Shown in pieces: positions 1 through 12,659 of a DNA stretch of 64,000 bases; the stretch's first letter is position 1; each line of letters opens with the position of its first letter. Position numbers and translations under genes: made by a program. A model generated the notes under the pieces. It worked only from the letters and a program-made list of their open reading frames with translations. It did no database searches and had not been told where the DNA came from. The stretch is from Macrostomum hystrix (taxonomy: Eukaryota; Platyhelminthes; Macrostomidae), in assembly GCA_950097015.1 (NCBI GenBank), contig CATNEN010000005.1:3463501-3527500 (forward strand). The letters run 5' to 3'.

Positions 1-616
1 GTGTCAAGTATTTTCTTGTGCACTTAATAATTTATGATCCACTAGTTGTTTTTAACGCGTGTGCGTTTTACATTTTTTGCGACTAATTAACTAGTGTGAG
101 AATTAAATCAATCAGATAATTAATAGTAGTTCTAATGATGAATGATGAGAACATTTCAGCGCGCACTTATTCAACCAAGTCATGATTCTTAGAGTTCTCA
201 GTTCATACTAGTCCTAATAAGTCCTAATTCAAATTAATCCTAAATTAATCCTCTGTAATTTAGAATTTACTATTTTACGAATCAAGTGTGCAAGCCCATT
301 ACATTAGTTGATAAAGATTAATTCACATTTCAAAGCACCTTTTAAAGGTGCTGGTTTTTTTCTCACGAACTATTTAATTAATAATTTTCAGTCTAAAATA
401 TGGAATAGTTTTAACCAGAAAAAATGAACATTGGGTAGCACATTAGTAACAGTAAAGTGTTTTACCTGTTACTAGACTTCTAGGTTAGGTCGCTTTATTA
501 GTTCTCCAACAGGTGTTGCAGTGAAACGGTAACTTGGTCTAATAATGATTGGTTTGTCTAGTGATTTTGTGCTTCAGTCTACTTGTCATGGAATAATTAT
601 TCCCTAAAAATTACTA

Positions 617-3600
617 GCGTTAGGTGGCTTCGATTTGCTGTTTTTCTTCCTGGTTAAATTGTGTAATAATAAAAGTGCTTCTCCGAACTGCTCAATCGTA
701 TTGTTTGTGGTTGTGAGTGTAACATCTCTGAACACATCCTGCACCGTTTTCAGTTGGTCCCAATTCTTCTACGGCAACCTGTGGAGGCATCGTTCCTCTG
801 TCGCTTCACTGGATGACGAAGCTGGAGCTGAGGCGCAGAATACTTTAACCAGACAGTCAAGTAATATTCCAAAGGTATCATCTCGAATGGAAAATGACTT
901 TGGATTAGGACATGCCTTCGCACGATCGGACAGCATTGAGCAACAGAATCAAGTGAGTTTTAAAGTCAGACGACTTTGTCGGACTTAACAAGCCTCCGTT
1001 TTTAACAATATAGCACCGAAACTTACACACCATGCAGAAACTCCACAGACCTGAAACTGAGAGACTCCACAGACTAGAAACTCCACAGACTAGATACTCC
1101 ACAGACTAGATACTCCACAGACTAGATACTCCACAGACTAGATACTCCACAGACTAGAAACTCCACAGACTAGATACTCCACAGACTAGATACTCCACAG
1201 ACTAGATACTCCACAGACTAGATACTTCACAGACTAGATACTCCACAGACTAGAAACTTCACAGACTAGATACTCCACAGACTAGATACTCCACAGACTA
1301 GATACTCCACAGACTAGATACTCCACAGACTAGATACTCCACAGACTAGATACTCCACAGACTAGATACTCCACAGACTAGAAACTCCACAGACTAGAAA
1401 CTCCACAGACTAGATACTCCACAGACTAGAAACTCCACAGACTAGAAACTCCACAGACTAGAAACTCCACAGACTAGAAACTCCACAGACTAGGAACTCC
1501 ACAGACTAGATATTCCACAGACTAGAAACTCCACAGACTAGATATTCCACAGACTAGAAACTCCACAGACTAGAAACTCCACAGACTAGATATTCCACAG
1601 ACTAGATACTCCACAGACTAGAAACTCCACAGACTAGAAACTCCACAGACTAGATACTCCACAGACTAGAAACTCCACAGACTAGAAACTCCACAGACTA
1701 GAAACTCCACAGACTAGAAACTCCACAGACTAGAAACTCCACAGACTAGGAACTCCACAGACTAGATATTCCACAGACTAGAAACTCCACAGACTGGATA
1801 TTCCACAGACTAGAAACTCCACAGACTAGAAACTCCACAGACTAGATATTCCACAGACTAGATACTCCACAGACTAGAAACTCCACAGACTAGATACTCC
1901 ACAGACTAGATATTCCACAGACTAGAAACTCCACAGGCTAGAAACTCCACAGACTAGAAACTCCACAGACTAGAAACTCCACAGACTAGAAACTCCACAG
2001 ACTAGAAACTCCACAGACTAGATATTCCACAGACTAGAAACTCCACAGACTAGAAACTCCACAGACTAGATACTCCACAGACTAGAAACTCCACAAACTA
2101 GAAACTCCACAGACTAGATACTCCACAGACTAGAAACTCCACAGACTAGATATTCCACAAACTAGAAAATCCACAGACGAAATACTCTACAGACTAGATA
2201 CTCTACAGACTAGAAACTCCCCACACTACTGAATCTACAAGTACAAAGACCCAAAACATCAAAGTAAAAAAACTGCAACTAATACTTTTACTTATTTATC
2301 TGCCCAGGGTCTATTAAAAGGCATGATGTCGTTCATCCGGCTAACTGACGAAGATATTGGCTCAGTTGCTGGCAAGGATGCTGTTCGCTACATTAAACTA
2401 CAGCGCTATATGTTCGTCTATCTATTGATTGTACTTGTTCTGGCCTTATCCATAGTCCTGCCTTTGAATCTTCACGGCACACGGGCTGGTCAGCCGGGAG
2501 ATTTTGTTCGCACGACTATCACGAATGTACAGGGCGACTCTCTGTCGCTGTGGGTGCACGCCATTTTATCAGGCGCCTACATGCTATTGGCTGCGCTGTT
2601 CATGTGTCATTACAGTCGTCACGTAGTGTCCTACGATGTCTATAGCGTCAATCGGAGCTGTTTGATGATTAAAAATGTGCCAACATCAACGCTGGACGAG
2701 ATGGCCATCAGAGAGCACTTTCGGTGAGTCATTTATCTGCTTAATTACTTTGAATTTTTCATACTACTTTAGATTGTTGTTTGCATCAGTAGTATGAATA
2801 GCACGCAAACTCAAAATTGTGTTTTACATTTTCAGGGAGGCCTATCCAAATGTCATCGTGGAGAAAATAAACTTTGTCTTCGATATTTCAAAGCTGCAAA
2901 AGCTGCATGATGAAAGGTAGAATGTGCAGTTTTCTATGTTTCATTTTAAATCATTTCCTAATATATTTTCATTGAAAACTTTCGTTCTGGATTATCAAAC
3001 CGCTCTCTCTGTCGATCAAAGAAATCTAAATTGATGGCTCGTAAAAAGTACTTAACCATCAAGCTTATTGATTCTATCATGAGTTTATTATGCGTTTGTT
3101 ATTTTTATGTTTTTTTTATGTTAATGAGTTTATTAAAAAAATATGCATTAAACTATTAAACAATTTCGCTATTATATATTTTTGCGAATCTTCGCAATCT
3201 AGCGAAATATCTAGATTTAAACTCGAAATCTATTGATTTAAACTCGAAATCTCTAGATTTAAACTCGAAATCTCTAGATTTAAACTCGAAATCACTAGAT
3301 TTAAACTTGAAATCTCTAGATTTAAACTCGATATCTCTAGATTTAAACTCGAAATCTCTTGATTTAAACTCGAAATCTCTAGATTTAAACTCGAAATCTA
3401 TTGATTTAAACTCTAAATCTCTAGATTTAAACTCTAAATCTCTAGATTTAAACTCCAATCTCTAGATTTAAACTCTAATCTCTAGATTTAAACTCGAAAT
3501 CTCTAGATTTAAACTCGAAATCTCTAGATTTAAACTCGAAATCTCTAGATTTAAACTCTAAATCTCTAGATTTAAACTCCAATCTCTAGATTTAAACTCT

Positions 3601-6600
3601 AATCTCTAGATTTAAACTCGAAATCTCTAGATTTAAACTCGAAATCTCTAGATTTAAACTCGAAATCTCTAGATTTAAACTCGAAATCTCTAGATTTAAA
3701 CTCCCATCTCTAGATTTAAACTCGAAATCTCTAGATTTAAACTCCAGTCTCTAGATTTAAACTCGAAATCTCTTTATTTAAAGTCGAAATCTCTTGATTT
3801 AAACTCGAAATCTCTAGATTTAAACTCGAAATCTCTAGATTTAAACTCCAATCTCTAGATTTAAACTCGAAATCTCTAGATTTAAACTCGAAATCTCTTG
3901 ATTTAATCTCCAGTCTCTAGATTTAAACTCGATATCTCTAGATTTAAACTCGAAATCTCTAGATTTAAACTCGAAATCTCTAGATTTAAACTCGAAATCT
4001 CTAGATTTAAACTCGAAATCTCTTGATTTGAACTCGAAATCTCTAGATTTAAACTCTAAATCTCTTGATTTAAACTCGAAATCTCTAGATTTAAACTCGA
4101 AATCTCTAGATTTAAACTCCAATCTCTTGATTTGAACTCGAAATCTCTAGATTTAAACTCGAAATCTCTAGATTTAAACTCCAATCTCTTGATTTAAACT
4201 CGAAATCTCTAGATTTAAACTTGAAATCTTTAGATTTAAACTCCCATCTCTAGATTTAAACTCCCATCTCTAGATTTAAACTCAAAATCTCTAGATTTAA
4301 ACTCCAGTCTCTAGATTTAAACTCGAAATCTCTAGATTTAAACTCAAAATCTCTTGATTTAAACTCGAAATCTCTTGATTTAAACTCGAAATCTCTAGAT
4401 TTAAACTCGAAATCTCTAGATTTAAACTCCAATCTCTAGATTTAAACTCGAAATCTCTAGATTTAAACTCAAAATCTCTTGATTTAATCTCCAGTCTCTA
4501 GATTTAAACTCGATATCTCTAGATTTAAACTCGAAATCTCTAGATTTAAACTCGAAATCTCTAGATTTAAACTCGAAATCTCTAGATTTAAACTCGAAAT
4601 CTCTAGATTTAAACTCGAAATCTCTAGATTTAAACTCGAAATCTCTAGATTTAAACTCCAATCTCTTGATTTGAACTCGAAATCTCTAGATTTAAACTCG
4701 AAATCTCTAGATTTAAACTCCAATCTCTTGATTTAAACTCGAAATCTCTAGATTTAAACTTGAAATCTTTAGATTTAAACTCCCATCTCTAGATTTAAAC
4801 TCCCATCTCTAGATTTAAACTCAAAATCTCTAGATTTAAACTCCAGTCTCTAGATTTAAACTCGAAATCTCTAGATTTAAACTCAAAATCTCTTGATTTA
4901 AACTCGAAATCTCTTGATTTAAACTCGAAATCTCTAGATTTAAACTCGAAATCTCTAGATTTAAACTCCAATCTCTAGATTTAAACTCGAAATCTCTAGA
5001 TTTAAACTCGAAATCTCTTGATTTAATCTCCAGTCTCTAGATTTAAACTCGATATCTCTAGATTTAAACTCGAAATCTCTAGATTTAAACTCGAAATCTC
5101 TAGATTTAAACTCGAAATCTCTAGATTTAAACTCGAAATCTCTTGATTTGAACTCGAAATCTCTAGATTTAAACTCTAAATCTCTTGATTTAAACTCGAA
5201 ATCTCTAGATTTAAACTCGAAATCTCTAGATTTAAACTCCAATCTCTTGATTTGAACTCGAAATCTCTAGATTTAAACTCGAAATCTCTAGATTTAAACT
5301 CCAATCTCTTGATTTAAACTCGAAATCTCTAGATTTAAACTTGAAATCTTTAGATTTAAACTCCCATCTCTAGATTTAAACTCCCATCTCTAGATTTAAA
5401 CTCAAAATCTCTAGATTTAAACTCCAGTCTCTAGATTTAAACTCGAAATCTCTAGATTTAAACTCAAAATCTCTTGATTTAAACTCGAAATCTCTTGATT
5501 TAAACTCGAAATCTCTAGATTTAAACTCGAAATCTCTAGATTTAAACTCCAATCTCTAGATTTAAACTCGAAATCTCTAGATTTAAACTCAAAATCTCTT
5601 GATTTAATCTCCAGTCTCTAGATTTAAACTCGATATCTCTAGATTTAAACTCGAAATCTCTAGATTTAAACTCGAAATCTCTAGATTTAAACTCGAAATC
5701 TCTAGATTTAAACTCGAAATCTCTAGATTTAAACTCGAAATCTCTAGATTTAAACTCGAAATCTCTAGATTTAAACTCCAATCTCTTGATTTGAACTCGA
5801 AATCTCTAGATTTAAACTCGAAATCTCTAGATTTAAACTCCAATCTCTTGATTTAAACTCGAAATCTCTAGATTTAAACTTGAAATCTTTAGATTTAAAC
5901 TCCCATCTCTAGATTTAAACTCCCATCTCTAGATTTAAACTCAAAATCTCTAGATTTAAACTCCAGTCTCTAGATTTAAACTCGAAATCTCTTGATTTAA
6001 ACTCGAAATCTCTAGATTTAAACTCGAAATCTCTAGATTTAAACTCCAGTCTCTAGATTTGAACTCGAAATCTCTTGATTTAAACTCGAAATCTCTAGAT
6101 TTAAACTTCAATCTCTAGATTTAAACTCGAAATCTCTAGATTTAATCTCCAGTCTCTAGATTTAAACTCGAAATCTCTAGATTTAATCTCCAGTCTCTAG
6201 ATTTAAACTCGAAATCTCTTGATTTAAACTCCAGTCTCTAGATTTAACCTCGAAATCTCTAGATTTAAACTCCCATCTCTAGATTTAAACTCGAAATCTA
6301 TTTATAATGAAACTGTGATTTCTGGATGCACATATCGTGCCTATACTTCAAGTATTTAATACTCATTCACTCGCCTCTCCTAGCCTTTTCGTATCGGCCG
6401 TGCTGCAAGTGTGTCGCGAAGAGGCTGCTGCCGCTCAGGCCGATGCAACGAACGAACAGCGGCAATCGTCCCTTAGTTTTTCAGAATCAAAGTCGACCAC
6501 TGCTACAACTGGCAACGAAAATGCGGAAAGCCTCGACTCTCGTGTACCGGTGATGCGATGTCCCTGCACCTGGCTGTGTCGCGGCTGCTGCTGCGGCACC

Positions 6601-6669
6601 GAAGATGCAGTCAGTTATTATGCTAGGAGGCTGGAGCAGCTTAGCCAACTGCTGGCTCAGGAAACTGAG

Positions 6670-6707
<38 letters not shown>

Positions 6708-9700
6708 AACTTTTAGTGATTGATGGCCTCGAAGTGATTATGCCCCCGACTCTAGTACTTGTACCCAAGGTCTAGAGTTCAAATCCGCACCAAGGTACCA
6801 CGTACCTGATTTTAGTTGCCTTAAGCTGCCATTAAAGAGCCTTAAGTTGACACGAAATCCCCATTTTATCCCACTTATCCTCCCAGGGGTACCCTGGGAA
6901 TGAATGAGGTGAAATGTCTCGGCGTTAATTGAGTGCTCATTAGGGCGTTAATTGCACGAAAGGGCCCCAATCGGGGTAATTGATATTGGGTGTGGCGTCC
7001 CCCCAGTCCATGGACTAAACAGTTTTGCATAGCCTTTAAATGCGCCGCGATTTTTTTCTTAAATTCTTGCCTTTACCATGCGTTCTCGGAGTCATAGGCG
7101 GTTGGTAGCCTAGTGGTTAGAGCGTCGGACTATATGCCGACTTGATGGTCGGCTCCTGATGTTCGATTCCTGACTCCGCTGGGACAAAAAGTGTCATTAA
7201 GCAAAACACTTAACTCTGCATTGCTTCAGTTCAACCAGCTGTTAAATGGGTACCAGCATCAGCTGGGGTAATTAAAGGTGTATGTGGCGTCTCCCCAGTC
7301 CATGGACTAAACGTCGTACGCAGCCTTCAGATGCGCGGCGCAATAGCTGCGGCTGTGTTGTCGGCAGTACATCTGGCTCAATTGGGGCAGGTGTAATCAG
7401 CTATTATTTTTAGCGCAATTAATTATGATTTCTTAATTTCTCTTCTTCCAAACGGTTCTCCAGAACGCTCGGCGGCACCAATTGCCGGTGATATTCGTGG
7501 AATTCTCCAGTCCCCACGATGCTGCAAATGTCTTGGCAGATTTTCGGCACGCCAAAGGCCACATTTGCGGCCTGTTTCCGTTTGCCCGCCATTGGCCTTC
7601 TAGAAGCAGTCGATCGGAAACGTTGAATGTGAATGCTTGGAGTGTGAGTGAGAACTGATCTGCTTTCTCATATCAGCCGATATGTATTGAAAAAAAGTTT
7701 AATTAACACAATTGCTTTTGTTAGGCCTGTTACGCGCCTTATCCGGAGGATTTGAACTGGCAAAATCTTGGCCTAGCAACCAGCAGTTTTTGGTATCTAA
7801 GAGCCTTTATTATCAATGTCATCTTAGTGCTAGTACTATTCTTCTTTACCACGCCGATCTATCTCATCAACACGCTGAGATTGAATCGAATTAGCGCCAC
7901 TGTAAGTCGTGATTTATCTTATCTTATCTTATCTTATCTGAGTTAATAAGAAAATAAGAGGTGATAAGATAATAAGAGGTGATAAGATAATAAGAGGTGA
8001 TGAGATATTAAGTGGTGATCAGATATTAAGTGGTGATCAGATAATAAGAGGTGATGAGATATTAAGTGGTGATAAGATAATAAGAGGTGATAAGATATTA
8101 TGTGTTGATAAGATAATAAGAGGTGATGAGATAATAAGAGGTGATGAGATATTAAGTGGTGATAAGATAATAAGAGGTGATAAGATAATAAGAGGTGATA
8201 CGATAATAAGAGGTGATGAGATATTAAGTGGTGATAAGATAATAAGAGGTGATAAGATAATAAGAGGTGATCAGATAATAAGAGGTGATCAGATAATAAG
8301 AGGTGATAAGATAATAAGAGGTGATGAGATATTAAGTGGTGATAATATAATAACAGGTGATGAGATATTAAGTGGTGATAAGATAATAAGAGGTGATAAG
8401 ATAATAAGAGGTGATAAGATAATAAGAGGTGATAAGATAATAAGAGGTGATAAGATAATAAGAGGTGATGAGATATTAAGTGGTGATAAGATAATAAGAG
8501 GTGATAAGATATTAAGTGTTGATAAGATAATAAGAGGTGATAAGATAATAAGAGGTGATAAGATAATAAGAGGTGATAAGATAATAAGAGGTGATAAGAT
8601 ATTAAGTGTTGATAAGATAATAAGAGGTGATAAGATAATAAGAGGTGATAAGATAATAAGAGGTGATAAGATATTAAGTGTTGATAAGATAATAAGAGGT
8701 GATAAGATAATAAGAGGTGATAAGATAATAAGAGGTGATAAGATAATAAGAGGTGATGAGATATTAAGTGGTGATAAGATAATAAGAGGTGATAAGATAT
8801 TAAGTGTTGATAAGATAATAAGAGGTGATAAGATAATAAGAGGTGATAAGATAATAAGAGGTGATAAGATATTAAGTGTTGATAAGATAATAAGAGGTGA
8901 TAAGATAATAAGATGTGATAAGATATTAAGTGTTGATAAGATAATAAGTGGTGATCAGATAATAAGAGGTGATCAGATAATAAGAGGTGATAAAATAATA
9001 AGAGGTGAGACTATAATAAGATGTTAGAAGATGACAAGACATAAGGAAATTAGAAATACGAAAGGTAATAAGATGTAAAAAGTGGTTAAATAAGGGTTAG
9101 AAGGAGATATAAAACTTCTTTAGGTTAGAAATTTAATGATCACGTAATGAATATTGTTTAATAAAATTCGTCCCAAAATGAACATTTGTTGACAGTTCCA
9201 ACGCAACTTCGCCACTCAGTTCCTGCCGACCGTATTTATGTGGCTATTCTCGGTTCTGCTGCCTCTAGTTGTCTACTTTTCAGACGTATTTATTCAGCAT
9301 TGGTCTAAATCTTCCGAGCACTACGCTATTATGGTAAAGTGCACAGTATTCCAATTGCTAATGATTCTAATTCTGCCTAGCTTTGGCCTGGTGCGAGCCA
9401 ACGAACTAGTTAAATGGCTATTCTCAATGAGCGACGAGAAGTCTTACAATGCCATGCAAATTAGATGGCACTGCGTGTTTGCGTCCGAGAATGCGTCATT
9501 CTTTGTTAATTACGTCATCACAATGTCCCTAATTGGCAGCTGCGCCGATCTGCTGCGCTTCTCCGAGCTCATTGTCTACACTTTTCATTGGATGAGCGCC
9601 AGGTCTAGCGCCGAAGCTAAATTGGCTTATAAAAAAGTACAATGGGAGAATCAGTACGGCTTTAATTTGTCTTGGATGCTGTGCATCTTTGGCATTGTCA

Positions 9701-11454
9701 TGACCTACGCTAATGTGGCTCCCCTGATATTGGTGTTCGGTGAGTTGGATAATTATAAAAGATTTTTATCTGCTTTCACTGACAATAATAAATGCGTACA
9801 ACTGCCCAGTCCATAGAACAAACAGTTTCGCTAAAAATAGCAATCTTATAAAGGCATTTCCCCGGATGTTTATAAAAGATGTTGCTAAAAATATAAAATA
9901 ATTCCAATTGGGAATTTACCAAACTTAGTTTAAAACTTATCACTTGTAATGCCGATAACAATTCCTATATCGATCTTAAAACTATCAATATTTAAATTTT
10001 AGCTTTGGGAATTCCCAAATCGAGTTGCTGTTCTAAAAATATCAACAATTTATCAGCTCTTAGAATCTCCCAATGTTCATACCATTTAAAATAGATTTAC
10101 GAAAGTGTCATTTATCGGTGATTTTTGGTTCACAAAAAAACATTTCCAGGCATTCTGTACATGATCATGAAGATGGTGGTGGATCGCTACAACATCTATT
10201 ATGTCTACCTGCCCTCCGTTATGGATCGCGACGTGCACAGACTGTCGCAGTCTCTAGTGCTAGTCTGCGTATTCCTAGGCGTCACTTTCATCCTCGGCTA
10301 TTTCTTATTGAACGACGCCTATTTGCAGAAGATGAGCTCTAGGACTATGTTTATGATCTTCGTGGTTGTCGTGAGTCTGGGATACATCTTCTCCAGAACT
10401 ATTGTGAACCTTCTAAAGAAGGCTGGTTGCTTCGAAGAGCAGGTAATAATTGTTCTCCACTTAATCGTCCCGATATTTCCCATGCCAAATATTTTCTTAT
10501 TCCCGAACTTCAATATTGACTCTACTTTATATCACTTATAGTCACGATCATTCAAATTCATCCTCATTAAACTTATAATTCCATTAACTTCATTATCCCT
10601 AATGTTCACTATAATTCAACTTTCTAATCCCCAATCTTCATGACCAACAAACTTCATAATCCCCAATCTTCATGACCAACAAACTTCATAATCCCCAATC
10701 TTCATGACCAACAAACTTCATAATCCCCAATCTTCATGACCGATAAACTTCATAATCCCCAATCTTCATGACCGATAAACTTCATAATCCCCAATCTTCA
10801 TGACCGATAAACTTCATAATCCCCAATCTTCATGAACATTAAAATACATAATCCCCAATCTTCATGACTATTAGCCTTCATAATCCCCAATCTTCATTAC
10901 TATTAGCCTTCATAATCCCCAATCTTCTTGACCATTAAACTTCATAATCCCCAATCTTCATGACCAACAAACTTCATAATCCCCAATCTTCATGACCAAC
11001 AAACTTCATAATCCCCAATCTTCATGACCGATAAACTTCATAATCCCCAATCTTCATGACCGATAAACTTCATAATCCCCAATCTTCATGACCGATAAAC
11101 TTCATAATCCCCAATCTTCATGAACATTAAAATACATAATCCCCAATCTTCATGACTATTAGCCTTCATAATCCCCAATCTTCATTACTATTAGCCTTTA
11201 TAATCCCCAATCTTCATGAGCATTCAACCTCATGATCCCCAATCTTCATGACCATTAAACTTGATAATCTCTAATCTTCATGACATTTCAACTTTTTAAT
11301 CCCTCATTTTCATGATAATTAAACTTGATCATAAACTTGGTGACAGAGTTTCGACGCCGCTTGCGTGGAGAACTGCGATAAGCTGCCCTACGTTCCCAAG
11401 GTGCTGATGAAACAGACGGGCAATAACCGCCAGCAGGGCACCGGAACTGATTGA
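617..11454 (+). CDS. TMEM63: TMEM63 (OSCA/CSC1-like) mechanosensitive cation channel, 5' end incomplete
   Basis: Multi-pass channel of the OSCA/TMEM63 family (stretch- or osmo-gated cation channel in plasma or endolysosomal membranes). Nine coding exons join with consistent GT-AG sites and phases: about 617-952, 2308-2723, 2836-2916, 6384-6669, 7464-7643, 7725-7901, 9196-9739, 10150-10442 and 11347-11454 (stop). Landmarks follow the family order: DAVRYIKLQRY before a membrane helix (exon 2), FREAYPNV (exons 2-3), the Cys cluster CPCTWLCRGCCCG followed by AVSYYARRLEQL (exon 4), LVLFFFTTPIYLI (exon 6), FFVNYVITMSLIG and MTYANVAPLI (exon 7), and VDRYNIYYVYLP (exon 8). The summed product from exon 2 is about 693 residues, so the N-terminal part is mostly present. 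The first exon is open from 608 but has no ATG, so the start lies upstream or outside the window. Introns 1, 3, 6 and 8 are filled by different minisatellites. Which vertebrate paralogue (A, B or C) it matches best cannot be said. Family assignment is firm. Confidence 0.93.
1066..2222. repeat. Minisatellite, 16-bp unit, about 70 copies
   Basis: Tandem array of a 16-bp unit (gatactccacagacta, variants gaaactcc and gatattcc), filling most of TMEM63 intron 1. The variants are interspersed rather than grouped, which suggests past expansion by unequal exchange. No coding potential. Confidence 0.97.
3190..6300. repeat. Minisatellite, 21-bp unit with a 1,120-bp higher-order repeat
   Basis: About 148 copies of a 21-bp unit (core tctctagatttaaactcgaaa) make up TMEM63 intron 3. 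The variant pattern starting at 3841 recurs at 4961, and that at 4422 recurs at 5542, so a 1,120-bp block made of two related sub-blocks (581 and 539 bp) is duplicated. Because 21 is a multiple of 3, the minus strand carries apparent ORFs of EFKSRDF repeats, which are not genes. Confidence 0.97.
6671..6708. repeat. (CTG)n microsatellite beside a splice donor
   Basis: A run of about 12 gct/ctg triplets begins two or three bases inside TMEM63 intron 4, directly after the gtaggc donor at 6670. Confidence 0.95.
6740..7050 (+). mobile_element. tRNA-derived SINE, composite or older family
   Basis: A B-box-like stretch (gagttcaaatcc) near 6776 is followed by a body that ends in the same tail as the neighbouring SINE-1 copy (gtggcgtccccccagtccatggac at about 6994-7017, one stretch given by position). 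It looks like a different tRNA head joined to a SINE-1 tail, in TMEM63 intron 4. Family names are mine. Confidence 0.6.
7098..7405 (+). mobile_element. SINE-1, full-length tRNA-derived element
   Basis: Pol III type A box (ttggtagcctagtggttaga) and B box (gttcgattcc) near 7166, followed by a body with aaacacttaactctgcattg and a tail ending gggcaggtgtaatcagc. Related copies lie at 44180-44340 and 63510-63815. The central stretch resembles a core shared by many animal SINEs (possibly the Nin-domain type); that resemblance is from memory and unverified. Confidence 0.82.
7915..9022. repeat. Minisatellite, 18-bp unit, about 60 copies
   Basis: Tandem units of gataagataataagaggt with variants (gatgagatattaagtggt), filling TMEM63 intron 6. 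It begins 13 bases after the donor at 7902. Confidence 0.97.
10630..11320. repeat. Minisatellite, 32-bp unit with a nine-unit higher-order repeat
   Basis: About 20 units built on cataatccccaatcttcatg. The same series of variant units recurs with a 288-bp offset (marker gaacattaaaatacata at 10834 and 11122), which is nine units. It fills TMEM63 intron 8. Confidence 0.96.
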
Positions 11455-12655
11455 ATGAATGACAACTTACTTTTCGTTAGATCCAGGTGATTTTTTGGGT
11501 CACAAACCGCCAACCTTGGCGTGCCTCGGCTGATTAATTTCATTTTTTATCGGTTTTGGCTTTATTATTTGTTTTAATTATCGAATGCCTTTGGAGAAAA
11601 GTATATATCGCTCTTTCACAAAAATCACCTCTTCATTCTATGTTAGAGTTTTTGTGGCAACTTAATTATTTAACCTGATTGTATGAACTCAGAGTGGGTA
11701 TTCAGTGTGTAAATCCAGTTCATACGATTGTATTTAAATCGAAAATGTATTATATTCATTCTTAGTTGGTGAAAATGGTCTTTGTTTTAATCCCAATATG
11801 TATGCCAATAATTCAGCCAATATGTACTTAGTTTACTTATGTACTTATATAGTGCCATCAACATTAGTTGGACAGAGAAGTAAAAACTAAATTAACCATT
11901 TTAGTATAGACTAATAATGGCATATTAACCCTGAACATATGGTAATTAAGTATACTTTTTCTAGTCGAAAATTCTGAACAAAATGTATTTTTCACATTTT
12001 TTGTATTTTTTGGATATTGCTACTAACAAGTAACATGATTGTTATTGTTACGCTTCTGGTGTGCATAAAGTTATGTTGCTGCTTGTTAAATAACAAATTG
12101 TTGAATAAAAAAATCAATTGAAGCTCTTTGTAGGTCAGTTATGCAGAAGAAATAATTTTAGGTATAAAACGGCCCCTTTAAGGGCGATTCTAATAGACAT
12201 GAAGCACTACTTATTTCGTTCACCTCTTCTAAAATACCTATTTTTCTTTATATTTCTATTTTGGATTGCTTTGTTTAATAAGAAGTTTTTTTTTAATATT
12301 GCTAACGTTCATAACATAACCGTTTTTTCTCAGTTTAGCGTATCAGACTAACAAAAAGTTACTTGTAAATTATTGAATTTTTCTGTTCTGGTGTTATTGA
12401 ATATGTTTCGAGAGGATAAAGCTTGTCGTGTTTGTGGTGCATGAAAAGCTAGCTTATCAGTACTTAGAGGTTGCCGTGCTTGTAAGGAAAAGCATTAAAT
12501 GTGTGCCACAACTAATTCTTATTAATAGAAATACTTACTCAGTGCTTAGAAACCGGACTTCTGGTTTGTTTGCAGCTAAATAGAACTGCCATGATCGAAC
12601 GTTTGACTCTAGTCTCTGTTATTTTGTTGAAGATTGCTGGGAACAGATATTCGCC
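11455..12655. other. TMEM63 3' flank and AT-rich intergenic sequence
   Basis: No gene seen. The sequence is AT-rich and probably holds the TMEM63 3'UTR; a candidate polyadenylation signal aataaa lies near 12106. Small open frames here have no recognisable features. Confidence 0.6.
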
Positions 12656-12659
12656 ATTA

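Noticed and set aside
3156-5843. Minus-strand frames of EFKSRDF heptads resembling a repeat or coiled-coil protein
   Set aside because: Product of a 21-bp array within a TMEM63 intron; also read as SSLNLEI in another frame.
7098-7180. A genuine tRNA gene
   Set aside because: A and B boxes are present but the cloverleaf is not complete and the sequence continues into a repeated SINE body.
1066-9022. CRISPR-like appearance of regular repeats
   Set aside because: Units are directly adjacent with no unique spacers, and the context is eukaryotic introns.
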